Shown: positions 26,482 to 52,200 of the stretch, one piece after another
Position numbering within the stretch: position 1 is the stretch's first letter
How the letters are laid out: every line of letters begins with the position of its first letter
NCBI GenBank assembly: GCA_018389105.1
Contig: JACATO010001062.1
Span: 62,001-126,000, forward strand
Reading direction: 5' to 3'
Length of the DNA: 64,000 nt
Origin: Nautilus pompilius
Taxonomy: Eukaryota > Mollusca > Cephalopoda > Nautilida > Nautilidae
Made by a program: the position numbers and the translations under genes
Notes under the pieces: model-generated
What the model was told of the DNA's origin: nothing
Database searches by the model: none
Seen by the model: the letters and a program-made list of their open reading frames with translations, nothing else

Positions 26482-27059
26482 CTTCGGCCCCGATCTGCAG
26501 CCCCCAGCTCGGTAAAACCTCCTCGGAGAACATCAAGGTGTTTCGGAAACTTAGCAAAATCCCTCGCATGAACTGCAATGGGTACAGTTTCACCGCGGAC
26601 TATTTACTGGCGCCTTCGTAGGAATATCAAGACCTTTTTTTTTTCAATTTTCCGGCGGCCCGCGATGAAGCCGCCGCCGCCCGCGTCGATTTAGGGGGGA
26701 AAATATTGAAGAGGAAGGAAAAGAAAAGAAGGAAAAAAAAAATGGGGCGCCGGTGGGGGGGAGGGGGAGGGGAGGGGGGAGGGTTCGCCCGCCAGTTTCT
26801 TCTTCCGGTCCCGAGTTTGGTTGTTTTTTTTGTTTTTTTTTTTCCTAATCTCTGACCGCGCGCGCTCTCGAAGGAACTATGTTTCGAGGCGGATGCAGTC
26901 CGTGTCTCTCTCTCTCTCTCTCTTCCCCACTCCCCCCCCCCTCTCATCCGAACTTGTCATGGTTGATACGAGCCATCTGGCTGGATCTCGGAGGAGGAGG
27001 AGGAGAGGGAGAGGGGGGGAATCGAACGGCGTGGAAATTTCTGTCGATGACGATGTTTC

Positions 27060-27060
<1 letters not shown>

Positions 27061-27096
<36 letters not shown>

Positions 27097-27097
27097 T
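27061..27097. repeat. ATT microsatellite
   Basis: About twelve ATT units in the GC-rich promoter block, flanked by C-rich and CT-rich runs. Confidence 0.9.
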
Positions 27098-27578
27098 TTA
27101 ATTTTATTTTCTTATCTCGTCCACACAATGGCCCCCCCCCCCTCTCTCTCTCTCTCTCCCTCCCTCCTCATCCCTCATCCCTCCTAGAGTGACATTTACT
27201 GGAAACGCAACCGCCGCCATCGGAGTGGGGGGGGAGGAGTTTTCGATCCCATCTCCCCCCCCCACCTCCCCGGTCGTCAATTCTTCGACAAAGGCTACCG
27301 ACCGACAGAAGCAGCCCAGTGGCCTCCCACCCTGCCAAGCTACTGTTCTTGTCAGCCCCGTTAATCGACACGATCCTCTTCCCCTCCCCCCCCCGAGTCC
27401 CACCGCCGTCAGCTGAACATATTCCCTTCCCTATCTCTTTATTATTATCGTTAATTTTCGATGAACTCGCTTCGTCCAATCCGTTTCGTTTCGTTACCGG
27501 TTAAGTTCTAGAATTTTGGCTCCACCCTAAATAGAAATCTGTACACATATTCCCCCAACATTTTTAATTCTCAGACAC

Positions 27579-27632
27579 AACAAACAACAACAACAACAAT
27601 AATAATAACAATAACAACAACAACAACAAACA

Positions 27633-27666
<34 letters not shown>
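27579..27666. repeat. AAC / AAT microsatellite
   Basis: Alternating AAC and AAT triplets followed by a pure AAT run. Simple repeat, no coding signal. Confidence 0.9.
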
Positions 27667-28670
27667 GGAATTTGTTACTCCTAGAATTAGTTTCACTATT
27701 TTGCTAGAATTAAACAAGAACCCCCTCCCACCGGTTCTATTTTCGTGTCTCCCCGTTCCGCGTTTTCCGACACCACCAGTTAAAGCCGTAACCTTAAAGG
27801 ATTCTATCCTCCAACTGAAGGTTCGAATCTTTTACCCGGTGGGGAGGGGGGATGATAAAGGGGCAGGTAATTCAGTTAGGTTTTTACGCGAGGGAGAGAC
27901 AACCGATCATGATGTGGTGGGAGAAGGTTCAGACTGGAGCAGAGAAAAGAGAGATGTTCAACAAATCCATTAAGGTCAGCATTTGGGGGTCCAGAAGATA
28001 ATTTGCTGGGATGAGAGGGAGGATGGTGAGAGTGGCAAAGTCTGGAGGACATTTAGCTGGAACGAGTTCCTTTTTGGCATCGCAGAGGTAAAAACAGATA
28101 TTATGCTTGAACCTTTTTTTTTGTTTCCCCTTCTTCTTCTTTTCTTTCTTTCTACAGACAACCTTCCAGAATGTAATAATAAGAAAGCAGGATCATTAAC
28201 CCGTTCCAGATAGTAGGGAGAGTCCTAGAGAGAGAGAGAGGGTGGGGGCGCGCGGAGGGTTAACAACTGCTGAATCGGAAACGAAATATCAACAAATCTG
28301 TCCTATGTGAATTTCGAGGAAGTAACTTTGACGAAATTCCGTGCATAAGTTTGGTTTTAAGAATGATTTTTGAAGTTAGTGGCAAACACCATAAAATGTC
28401 CAGGTTTTTTTTTCTTTTCTTTGTTTGTTTTGGAGATGTTTATTATACAGACTGAATTTTTGAGATGTACGGCTTTAAATTTGTAAATTAAAAATAATAG
28501 TGCAAACGTGACCTGTTCCGGTAGCGGAAAGTATTAATTTCCTAAATCAGATTTTAAAAAAAGGGAATGTCCTCGAATTAGCGAACCACTACACAAGTAA
28601 GTGGATTATAAAAGTCTTACTAGCTATCGGTACCAACCGCTTTACACATATGATGATGGAACGTAGCCAA

Positions 28671-30555
28671 CAATATATATATAAAATTAAATTTTATATA
28701 TAAAAATAATATATAATATTTAATTTTACATCCTTAATATATATAATTAAATATTATATATAAAAATACTATATAATATTTAATTTTACATCCTTAATAT
28801 ATATATATATATAATTAAATATTATATATAAAATACTGTGTAATATTTAATTCTACATCCTTAAAAAAATATATATATATATAGAATTAAAATATTATAT
28901 ATGAAATAATATATAATATTTAATTTACATCCTTAATATATAATTAAATATTATATATAAAAATACTGTATAATATTAATTTTACATCCTTAAAATATAT
29001 ATGTATATATAATTACATATTATATATAAAATACTGTATATTTTAATTTTACATCCTTAAAATATATATGTATATAATTAATATTATTATAAAAATACTG
29101 TATAATATTTAATTTTCCATCCTTAAATATATATGTATTATAATTACATATTATATATAAAATACTGTATAATTTAATTTTACATCCTTAATTATATATA
29201 TATATATAATTCAATATTCTATATAAAAATACTATATAACTTTAATTTTACATCCTTAAAATATATATGTAATATATAATTACATATTAATATAAAAATA
29301 CTGTATAATATTTAATTTTCATCAAAATATATATGTATATATAATTACATATTATATATAAAATACTGTATAATATTTAATTTTACATCCTTAAAATATA
29401 TATGTATATATAATTAAATATTATATATAAAAATACTGTATAATATTTAATTTTACATCCTTAAAATATATATGTATATATAATTACATATTATATATAA
29501 AATACTGTAGAATATTTTAATTTTACATCCTTAATATCTAGATCTATCATATCAATATTATATATAAAAATACTATATAATATTTAATTTTACATCCTTA
29601 AAATATATATGTAGATATAATTACATATTATATATAAAATACTGTAATATAATTTTTAATGTTACATCAAAATTATATTATATATAATTACATATTATAT
29701 ATAAAATACTGTATAATATTTAATTTTACATCCTTAAAATATATATGTATATAATTAAATATTATATATAAAATACTGTATAATATTTAATTTTACATCA
29801 ACATATAATGTATATATACTTACATATATATATAAAAATACTGTAAATATTTAATTTTACATCAAAATATATATGTATATATAATTACATATTATATATA
29901 AAATACTGTATAATCTTTAATTTTACATCCTAAAAATATATTGTATATATAATTACATATTATATATAAACTACTGATAATATTTAATTTTCCATCCTTA
30001 TATATATCTATAATTCATATTATATATAAAAATACTATATAATATTTAATTTTAGATCTAAAATTAGATGTATATATAATTACATATTATATATAAAATA
30101 CTGTATAATATTTAATTACATCCTTAAAATATATAGTATATATATTACATATTATATATAAAATACTGTATAATATTTAATTTTACATCCTTAAAATATA
30201 TATGTATATAAATAAATATTAATATAAAATATTGTTATAATATTAATTTTACATCCTTAAAAAATATAGTATATATAATTAATAATTATATATAAAATAC
30301 TGTATAATATTTAATGTACATCCTTAAAATATATATGTATATATAATTAAATATTTATATATAAAATAGTGTATAATATTTAATTTCATCCTTAAAATAT
30401 ATATGTATATAATTAAATATTATATATAAATACTGTATATATTTAATTTTACATCCTAAAATATATATGTATATATAATTAAATATTATATATTAAATAC
30501 TGTTAATATTTAATTTTACATCCTTAATATATATATATATATAATAATTATTATA
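28671..30555. repeat. AT-rich satellite, about 28 units of about 70 bp
   Basis: Imperfect tandem units of about 65-72 bases, almost pure A/T. The main exception is a short marker, ACATCCTTA or a near variant, that recurs once per unit and sets the period. A CTG trinucleotide recurs in the spacer. In many units 14-base arms form a perfect inverted repeat, for example AATTAAATATTATA at 29412..29425 and its complement at 29439..29452, with a 13-base loop. Other units carry AATTACATATT in the left arm, which costs one mismatch. The array lies between the promoter block and the first sirtuin exon seen. Short indels between units point to slippage and unequal exchange. Confidence 0.95.
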
Positions 30556-33452
30556 CAGTATTTACCGTCGTCAGCTAAATTCTATTCTTTTCATATTTTT
30601 TGGTTCACTAATAATATTCAATTAAATTTATGTTTTTATATATATATATATATTTAAAGTTTTGTTTAATTCCTCACAAAGAAACATTATCCAGGGAGTT
30701 ATCCGCCCTTCGTTTAAATCGCCGGAATCGTGTACTCTACATGTTAATGGCGTCGAACGTTTAGCGAATTCCGGAGCTCGATATTTGAATTAGAATATCC
30801 CGCAGCGGGAATGGTGGAAAACCTTTGAGGGTTCAATTGCGAGGCAAGTGGCATGATGCTTAGAGAAATCATGATGCCAGCCGTGAGGAAGGGTACGGTG
30901 TTTGTGTGGTCCGCCCCACTGTTGTTGTTGTTGTTGTTAAAGGTTGGAGGGATGGCCACCTCTAGATAAGTCGATGTTGGTTCCTTGGTTGTTGGGCGAA
31001 TTTATTAGTTACAAAAAAAATGCATTCCATTTTTGTAGCAGGTGGTTTTAAGGTATATAAAAAACAACAAACAAACAAACAAAAACTTTTAAAAAAAAAA
31101 AAACCGTGGAGTTATCTGCCCTTGGTTTGAACAAGAATTTTTTTTTTTTTTGAATCAGGAAGGGGGGGGTCGTTATGGTTCCTCTACATGTACACTGATG
31201 CTCGAATACTCTCGCTTTTTCGGTTGTTCCTTTTTAAATTTTAGAACCAGGGTTTCTATCCTATCCCCTAAGGGTTATCAGTGTATGATGTCTGCACGTG
31301 TGGGATGAGGTTGCTTTGTTGTTGTTGTTGTTTTGCTTGAGATGTGTACAGTATTTCATTGTACACTCCCCCCCCCCCACATTTCACAAAACCTTCATTT
31401 TCTTAAAAAAAAATTGTTTCACCATAAATATGTTTGCTGAGACGGAAGGATCGCGTCTCTTCCTTAATCCTACTTTCAACTGGCCAAAAAAAAAAACAAA
31501 ACAACAACAGCAGCAGCAGCAACAAATTATAACTAACAAAAACCAAAATGGAGGATGATGATGATGTAAAGAACTCGCATCCACAATTTTTCTTTTTTAA
31601 ATTTTTTTTTCTTTACTTTAAAGGGGAAATTGCAACTGGCAGACAAAATCTAACAGTCACAATTGCTATTGTATAATCACTCTGAGAAAATATTTTGCAA
31701 ACTAAAATATGAGTTAAGGAAACCGTTCGACAGAATGCTGTTATGGGATGTTAAGAGGACAACCTAGACAAGTTTTATTTCTCGCATGCAAGAATCTGAG
31801 ATCGGTCCAGTCAAAACTGAAGGGCGGAGAGTTTATTGCGGATGATGACAAGAATGCGGCTAATTTGTTCTGCAAGTATTCTCCTTGCGCTTTTACAGCA
31901 GGAAATGGTTAGATACTGCCTGCTATAATTAATAATGGCAGTCAACAGAAAGCTTGTTTCATCTTTTTTTTTTTTCTTTTAAAAAAAATGGAAACTTGTT
32001 GGGGGGGACACAATGCATGCATGGCTGGTATCTTTTTTTTTTTTTTGAAACTGTTAGAAGAATACGAGCAAACTGCATCACATTTTTATTTTTGGATTGA
32101 GAAGAATTTGCCTGCATTCTGTGGCATTCACCTGAGAATTATCTGTCAGTGGCCACTAATCTTGTGTGTTTAGATTCACTAATGTTGTTGTTTGTTGTTT
32201 TTCAACAAGTTCAGGTAGCATTTTGATATATATGGCCTTGCATGGGTATAGAGATGCTAGAGAGCTCTGAAGTACCAGCAGTCATCCCACATGACAAGTA
32301 TGAAACATTTCATAAAGATGTGATGTGGTATCACAGTTATTGTCTATAATATTACCGAGATAACATACTTGTGGATCACACTGTTGTTTTTGTGCAATGG
32401 ATTCCCTTCATCCAGGTTAAAAATTCAAAACTTGTTGTAGCCATTAATTTTTAGAATATATTTATTTTCTAGTATTGCATCTAATTTAATTTTAAAAAAA
32501 AATTTTTTTTAAGAAATAAACTTCTCATTTCAAGTGGTTTTTAAAGCTACAAATAATTTTTTTCTACAGCAATAAGATCACACTTGCATTATATAAGATT
32601 TATCTTTCACATTAGCAATAATAGCTCATCTGTCCTATTTTCACATCATTACAATAACCGATTGCAGTTCTCAGCAAGTGATAAATAATCACACCATTTT
32701 GTCATTAATATGCTTTATTCCATTAACTGAGGTATCGTATCACAAACTATAATAGTATGTTTCATTTTATTGCTTTACACTATTTAGCTGTACAAAGGTA
32801 TCATTAGAGAGCTGAGGTTGGAAGTTTGTTCACTAGAGAAATACAAGTGATAAAATTTAGCAAATTGACTAGGTGAAGGTAATTGAAAAACTGCCTGTTT
32901 TTGGCTAAGATGTGAATGCCAGCAGTAAGCTGTCATGAGATATAGGCAGGTCTAAAGAAAGGTGGCACTGGGCCTTAATAATATAGGCATAAAAATCCTC
33001 AAACTCTTGGAAAATGGTAAATAAATTAGATATTTCTATTGAAAGTTAGTTTTGATAATTGAAAAAAAAAGAAAGACACTTTTAACATTCATTTGTATGC
33101 ATTTATCTTTTTTTTTTTTTGTATATTGAATCTCTGGACAATTAACCAATCCAAATTGGTGGTAAAAAATCAAATAAAATAGTCATAAAATGGTTTTAAT
33201 ATTAAATGTGTTGTCAGAGGAGGTTTTGGGATGGATATTAATGTCACTAAGTTCGAGGAGGGACTAAAACACAGCAGCTTAGTAGGAATATGGGATGACA
33301 AGGAAAAATATTGTGATATTCTGGTCTGTGAGAACCATAATGATGAAAATTGGATTTGATGGGCGGTCTGCTGGTGTTTATAATATCACTGAACTTTAGA
33401 TCATTTCACTAGGACATTTTCCTGAAGTTTGTATTGGCTTTGTTTTGTTTAG
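30556..33452. other. Non-coding stretch upstream of the sirtuin
   Basis: AT-rich with many homopolymers, short GTT, CAA and CAG runs (near 30920, 31320 and 31500) and A/T tracts. No supported exon. If the sirtuin starts in the GC-rich block at 25760..28260, this and the satellite lie in its first intron. Otherwise they are 5' flank. Confidence 0.4.
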
Positions 33453-33463
33453 GTTCATCAAAA

Positions 33464-47429
<13,966 letters not shown>

Positions 47430-47884
47430 TTGATTGGTTTTTTTTTTGGTTAGTCACTTTCTGTTTGTTTCATTTCATGTGATTTGCCAGACCTTTCCCG
47501 CCTGTTGGGTCTACCTGCTCACATCCTGATCTCCATTCTCTGGTGTGTAACTCTGGACCATGGATAGTGAGAGAAATATGTTAAGATTCCTGTATTATTT
47601 TTGAGAGATCACAAAATTGGGATTAAAGTGAATTTTTTTTTAGCAGAAAAAAACCATTTAATTTCTTTTTTCATAATATATGTTGATACAAAGAAGGGCT
47701 AAACACTAAGATCTGACAGTTTTTATTGTCTTTATCTTACTTTCTGTCACATCTGTTCGTTAGATACCAGAACTATGGCCAACTTGACAGTGCTCGATAT
47801 ATCCTGTCTCCAACCAACCTAATAAACATACCGAAAAGTCCATACTAGAAGATTCTGTTTCTAGTTGGAGAAAGCCAAAGCATC

Positions 47885-48035
47885 TGAGGGGAAACTCAAG
47901 CAGCTGGCTGGGGAAGAGCAAGAAGACACCATCCTAGAGATATGCAAAACCAAGCTGTTCTCGAATGTGATTTTAACTCAGGCCCTCAGCCATAACAGTC
48001 CACTGCGCCACTCCCGCAGTTGCATTTTACCGATT
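47885..48035 (-). mobile_element. tRNA-derived SINE-like segment
   Basis: Read on the - strand it starts GCGGGAGTGGCGCAGTGGAC, a good A-box context, and about 40 bases on has TGAGTTAAAATCAC as a decayed B-box. A body of about 90 bases follows, without an obvious tail. Confidence 0.35.
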
Positions 48036-48189
48036 TATTATTAATATTATTCAGAACTGCAAATTTTTCTCTAAATGGGATTGTTTTTTTTTTTCTCTCT
48101 CTCTCTCTCTCTCTATTTCTTGCTAAGGTGAAGAGCAGAATTTTAAGGGAAAACAAAAGCTGAAACAGAACACTAGACAAAATGAAAAG

Positions 48190-48275
48190 ATGGGGGCAGC
48201 CGGTGGGCTACTAGACTGCCAAGGCTGAGGGGGCCAGAGTTTGATTTCCGGTCAGGTTGTTGTACCACTCCGGCC
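48190..48275 (+). mobile_element. tRNA-derived SINE-like head
   Basis: The + strand GGCAGCCGGTGGGCTACTAG block sits where an A-box would, and GAGTTTGATTTCCGG resembles a B-box. A C-run follows at about 48274. No duplication or tail was recognised, so this is a fragment at best. Confidence 0.35.
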
Positions 48276-49205
48276 CCCCCCCCCACCTCCCCGGTTCCTC
48301 CAGCATCTCTACATACAGATATACATATTTAGTTTTGGTTAATTGTTTTCTTGACTCATGGATGCCAGAAGATCATTGTTTCTTTCTTAAGTAATGATAT
48401 CCAATGTTTTAACAACGACGATGGCAAATGGGAATTTTGGTCGATGCATGGATTTGCAAATCCGATTGTTCGGGCTTGGACCGGCAAGGAAAAGTAATCC
48501 TCCTCAGAACTAATCCATCCCACTTGTTTGTGATAATCTCCTACCATTTGTATTCGCACACAAAACAACAATAAACAAAAAAGGTTTGGCTAATAAAGAT
48601 TAAATGCGAGACCATGTTGTTGTGTTTCTTTAACAACCTTATTAACGATGATGGTGGTGCTGGTTGGTTGGGTGGGAATTCGAAGCCGGTAAAGGAACTT
48701 TTTTTTTTTTTTTTTTAAAAAAAACTCAACACCAGTAGATGGTGCTCGGACACAGGCGACCAGAGGGTTAATCCCAACTGCCGCAAACCGGCTGATTGCT
48801 GGAATTGTAATAAGTGGATGCTGAAGAAGCTCGCAAAAGTTATGCTAATTTTCTTTTTTCCTTTTTTTTGCGCATAGTAAATACACTGAACAAAAAAATA
48901 AAGGGGGGGTTCTCACAACAATAAATATATTATGCCATTGATCATATGTCATGGGCACCACCACCATTGGTGTCACGTGGTGATCTGAGATAAAGAGAGA
49001 TATATTGTGAATAAAGACCTGCTCGCAGGTTGTACCGTCTAGAAAAAAAAAAAGAGTTTTTGTGTTTTGTTTTTTTTTGTTTGTTTTCTTTCAATTTTTA
49101 AAATTTAAATTAAAAATTAAAAAAAAAACTTTAAATTATCCTTTCCTGTTGCTTCGTGCGTGCCGTTAGAGGGCGCTGCGCTCCGGTTGGGAGGGGGGGG
49201 TGGCT
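48276..49205. other. Intergenic and TMEM30A 5' region
   Basis: The stretch between the sirtuin polyadenylation signals and TMEM30A holds long T and A runs, then a short GC-rich segment at about 49150..49205 just before the TMEM30A start that probably contains its promoter and 5' UTR. No TATA box is placed with confidence. Confidence 0.4.
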
Positions 49206-49223
49206 ATGCTTCTACTCCAGTGA
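49206..49223 (+). promoter_or_regulatory. Short upstream open frame in TMEM30A leader
   Basis: An ATG with four further codons and TGA ends two bases before the TMEM30A start at 49226. If transcription starts upstream of 49206, ribosomes would meet it first and could dampen or tune translation of the main frame. Confidence 0.45.
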
Positions 49224-49225
49224 TC

Positions 49226-52200
49226 ATGGCTACGTCTACTCCGGAAAGCGTAATAGACGACAAACCGAAAAGCAGGAGACCTAAGGGTAACTGAGGAGAG
49301 ATGACTTTTACTTTTTAAAAAAAAAAATGTGTGTGTGTGTGTGTATACGTGGTGTAGTCTGGGATGTTCCGGTGTTTACCGTGACTGTAGCTCATGTACA
49401 GGTAAACGCAGCCACTGGCGGTCGGTCGGTCGGTATGGATGATGATGGTGGTGGTGGTGGTGTTGGTCGGGGTCCGATACACCGGGAACTTGGGAATAAT
49501 CCCTCCCCTCCCCTCCCCCCAGCTTTGCTACTCTCCAAGGTGAAGATTTGAAAGTTCTGGATGTGGAGACCTAACGTCATTTTTCAACCACTGAGTTATC
49601 AGAAAAGAAATCGCCGGGTGACAGGGTTACTTACTTCTCCTCCTCGTGTGTTGGTCCTCCCTCGGAATTCCCTTTGATCCTGTTCTTCATTAATACCGCT
49701 GTCTTCCTATAGCTGCCCCCCACTTCCCTAATCCGGCCATGATGCGGCTGCTTGAACCTCAAAGCAAAGTCCTGCCATAACTCAGCCCCCTTCACACTAA
49801 CTTTGCCCTACAGTCGTACATACATTGAACCTCAAAGCAAAGTCCTGCCATAACTCAGCCCTCTTCACACTAACTTTGCCCTACAGTCATACATACATTG
49901 AACCTCAAAGCAAAGTCCTGCCATAACTCAGCCCCCTTCACACTAACTTTGCTCTACAGTCATACATAGCTTGAACCTCAAAGCAAAGTGCTGCCATAAG
50001 TCAGCCCCCTTCACACTAACTTTGCCCTACAGTCATACATACATTGAACCTCAAAGCAAAGTCCTGCCATAAGTCAGCCCCCTTCACACTAACTTTACTC
50101 TACAGTCATACATACATTGAACCTCAAAGCAAAGTCCTGCCATAATTCAGCCCCCTTCACACTAACTTTGCCCTACAGTCATACATACATTGAACCTCAA
50201 AGCAAAGTCCTGCCATAATTCAGCCCCCTTCACACTAACTTTGCCCTACAGTCATACATACATTGAACCTCAAAGCAAAGTCCTGCCATAACTCAGCCCC
50301 CTTCACACTACTTTGCTCTACAGTCATACATAGCTTGACAAAGCAAATTGCTGCCATAAGTCAGCCCCCTTCACACTAACTTTGCCCTACAGTCATACAC
50401 ATTGAACCTCAAAGCAAATGCTGCCATAACAGTGCTCCCCATAACTCAGCCCCCTTCACACTAACTTTGCCCTACAGTCATACATACATTGAACCTCAAA
50501 GCAAAGTCCTGCCATAATTCAGCCCCCTTCACACTAACTTTGCCCTACAGTCATACATACATTGAACCTCAAAGCAAAGTCCTGCCATAATTCAGCCCCC
50601 TTCACACTAACTTTGCCCTACAGTCATACATACATTGAACCTCAAAGCAAAGTCCTGCCATAATTCAGCCCCCTTCACACTAACTTTGCCCTACAGTCAT
50701 ACATACATTGAACCTCAAAGCAAAGTCCTGCCATAACTCAGCCCCCTTCACACTAACTTTGCTCTACAGTCATACATACATTGAACCTCAAAGCAAAGTC
50801 CTGCCATAATTCAGCCCCCTTCACACTAACTTTGCTCTACAGTCATACATAGCTTGAACCTCAAAGCAAAGTGCTGCCATAAGTCAGCCCCCTTCACACT
50901 AACTTTGCTCTACAGTCATACATACATTGAACCTCAAAGCAAAGTCCTGCCATAACTCTTGCCCGCCTCAGCCCCCTTCACACTAACCTCGCTCAACAGT
51001 CATACATAGCACAATTGCCCAAAAGCGCAATCCTTTTTTGACATTGTATGTATCAATTACTTTGCTTTCTTCATCTTTTAAAATGTTGATCGCTTGAGTA
51101 GGATATCACACGACGAAGGTTATTCTCAAATGATAAAGCAAGAGATAAACAAATTACAGTTTTAGATGCTCGTGTTTTTCAATTCTTCTAATATCGCCCC
51201 ATCCTATATAACAGTCTGTATAAAGCCAACTTCCTACTCTTAAAAAAAAATCTAAAAAATACAACTCTGCAGCACTGAATGTTTAATTTGTAGATTTTTA
51301 TAAAAAGTGCTTTTGACAGCCTTTAAGTGTAGAGGATTTACAGAGTTTATTGACCATCACACAATGAACATGTGTATAGTTGTTCCTAAGATGGAAATGC
51401 AAAAAGTAAACCAACAGAGCAACAAAATTACTAATAGGCACAATGTTGATCATCTGGGCTGTTACTGGCAGTAATAACAAATCCAGTTAAGTGAAGAGGC
51501 ATTTCTCTCAAATACCAGTTATTGTCAGTAGTCTTGAAAAAGCTTGATAGATAGATAACTGACATCTGGTTTTCCAACAGTATCTAGCAAGAGTAATTTT
51601 CCTTGGCATTATCTGATGATCAAATATACAAAGAACTTTTAAAGAAAATCGGTGTAAGATGAAAAAAAAAAAAAATTGCAAGAATAACTTCTATGTTGAC
51701 AATTTCTTCTGATGCCAGCTTATTTAGTGCCATCAAGGCAGCGATTGTACGGCGCATAAAAGGCTTCTGAAAAACATTTCATAAGAGTGATTGGGTCTGC
51801 CTAGTCCTCCATGAAGAAGATTGATTTGCTAGTGTGGCCATCACTGGTTTTCAGCAGACTTTGGGTTTGTCACAATAGAAAGCAGTCCTTGCTTCTAGTG
51901 ACAGAACTGAAATATTTGATGGCGATTGAGAAAAGGGATTCAAAAACAGCTTTCTAAGTGAACAACTGTGAAATAATGTGCTAAGATTTTGCTTCATTTA
52001 CTCAGGAGATGAAAAATTAGGGGACTAGAATTTTTTTGTTTTTTTTTAGTAATTATTAATATCAGCACTTTTATTTTAATAAATAAACCACCTCAGAAAA
52101 GAGATGGTAAGCATTAGACTTTTCCTTCATATTTGTAAGGGTGGTTTTTTGTTTTGTTTTGACTTTTATTAATTTTATATAGATTGCCTCATTTTAACTC

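Larger units (their letters stand above)
25760..28260. promoter_or_regulatory. GC-rich promoter region, likely divergent
   Basis: GC and CpG content rise sharply here against the AT-rich surroundings, with long G, C, CT and GA runs. The first coding exon of a - strand gene sits inside it at 26421..26481, so its promoter should be at about 26500..27500. The sirtuin gene begins downstream on the + strand and its unseen first exon may also start here, which would make the region bidirectional. I see no TATA box tied to a start. The open frames across it are simple-sequence artefacts. Confidence 0.5.
47430..48600 (+). other. Sirtuin 3' UTR and flank
   Basis: AATAAA signals are at 47821..47826, 48570..48575 and 48592..48597. 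The first would give a 3' UTR of about 410 bases, the later ones about 1.2 kb. Two tRNA-like blocks lie here: one on the - strand at about 47960..48035 and one on the + strand at 48190..48275. Confidence 0.5.

Noticed and set aside
26074-27480. Many open frames of about 60-120 codons in the GC-rich block
   Set aside because: They consist of Pro, Gly, Ser/Leu or Ile runs from CT, G, C and ATT repeats on both strands, not proteins.
27701-27866. Possible upstream sirtuin exon ending GGGGCAG|GTAATT in a compatible phase
   Set aside because: The frame has no ATG, is Pro-rich simple sequence and follows an AAT repeat.
49753-51010. Regular repeats that could suggest a CRISPR array
   Set aside because: The units are 73-base head-to-tail copies without unique spacers, and the locus is an animal intron.
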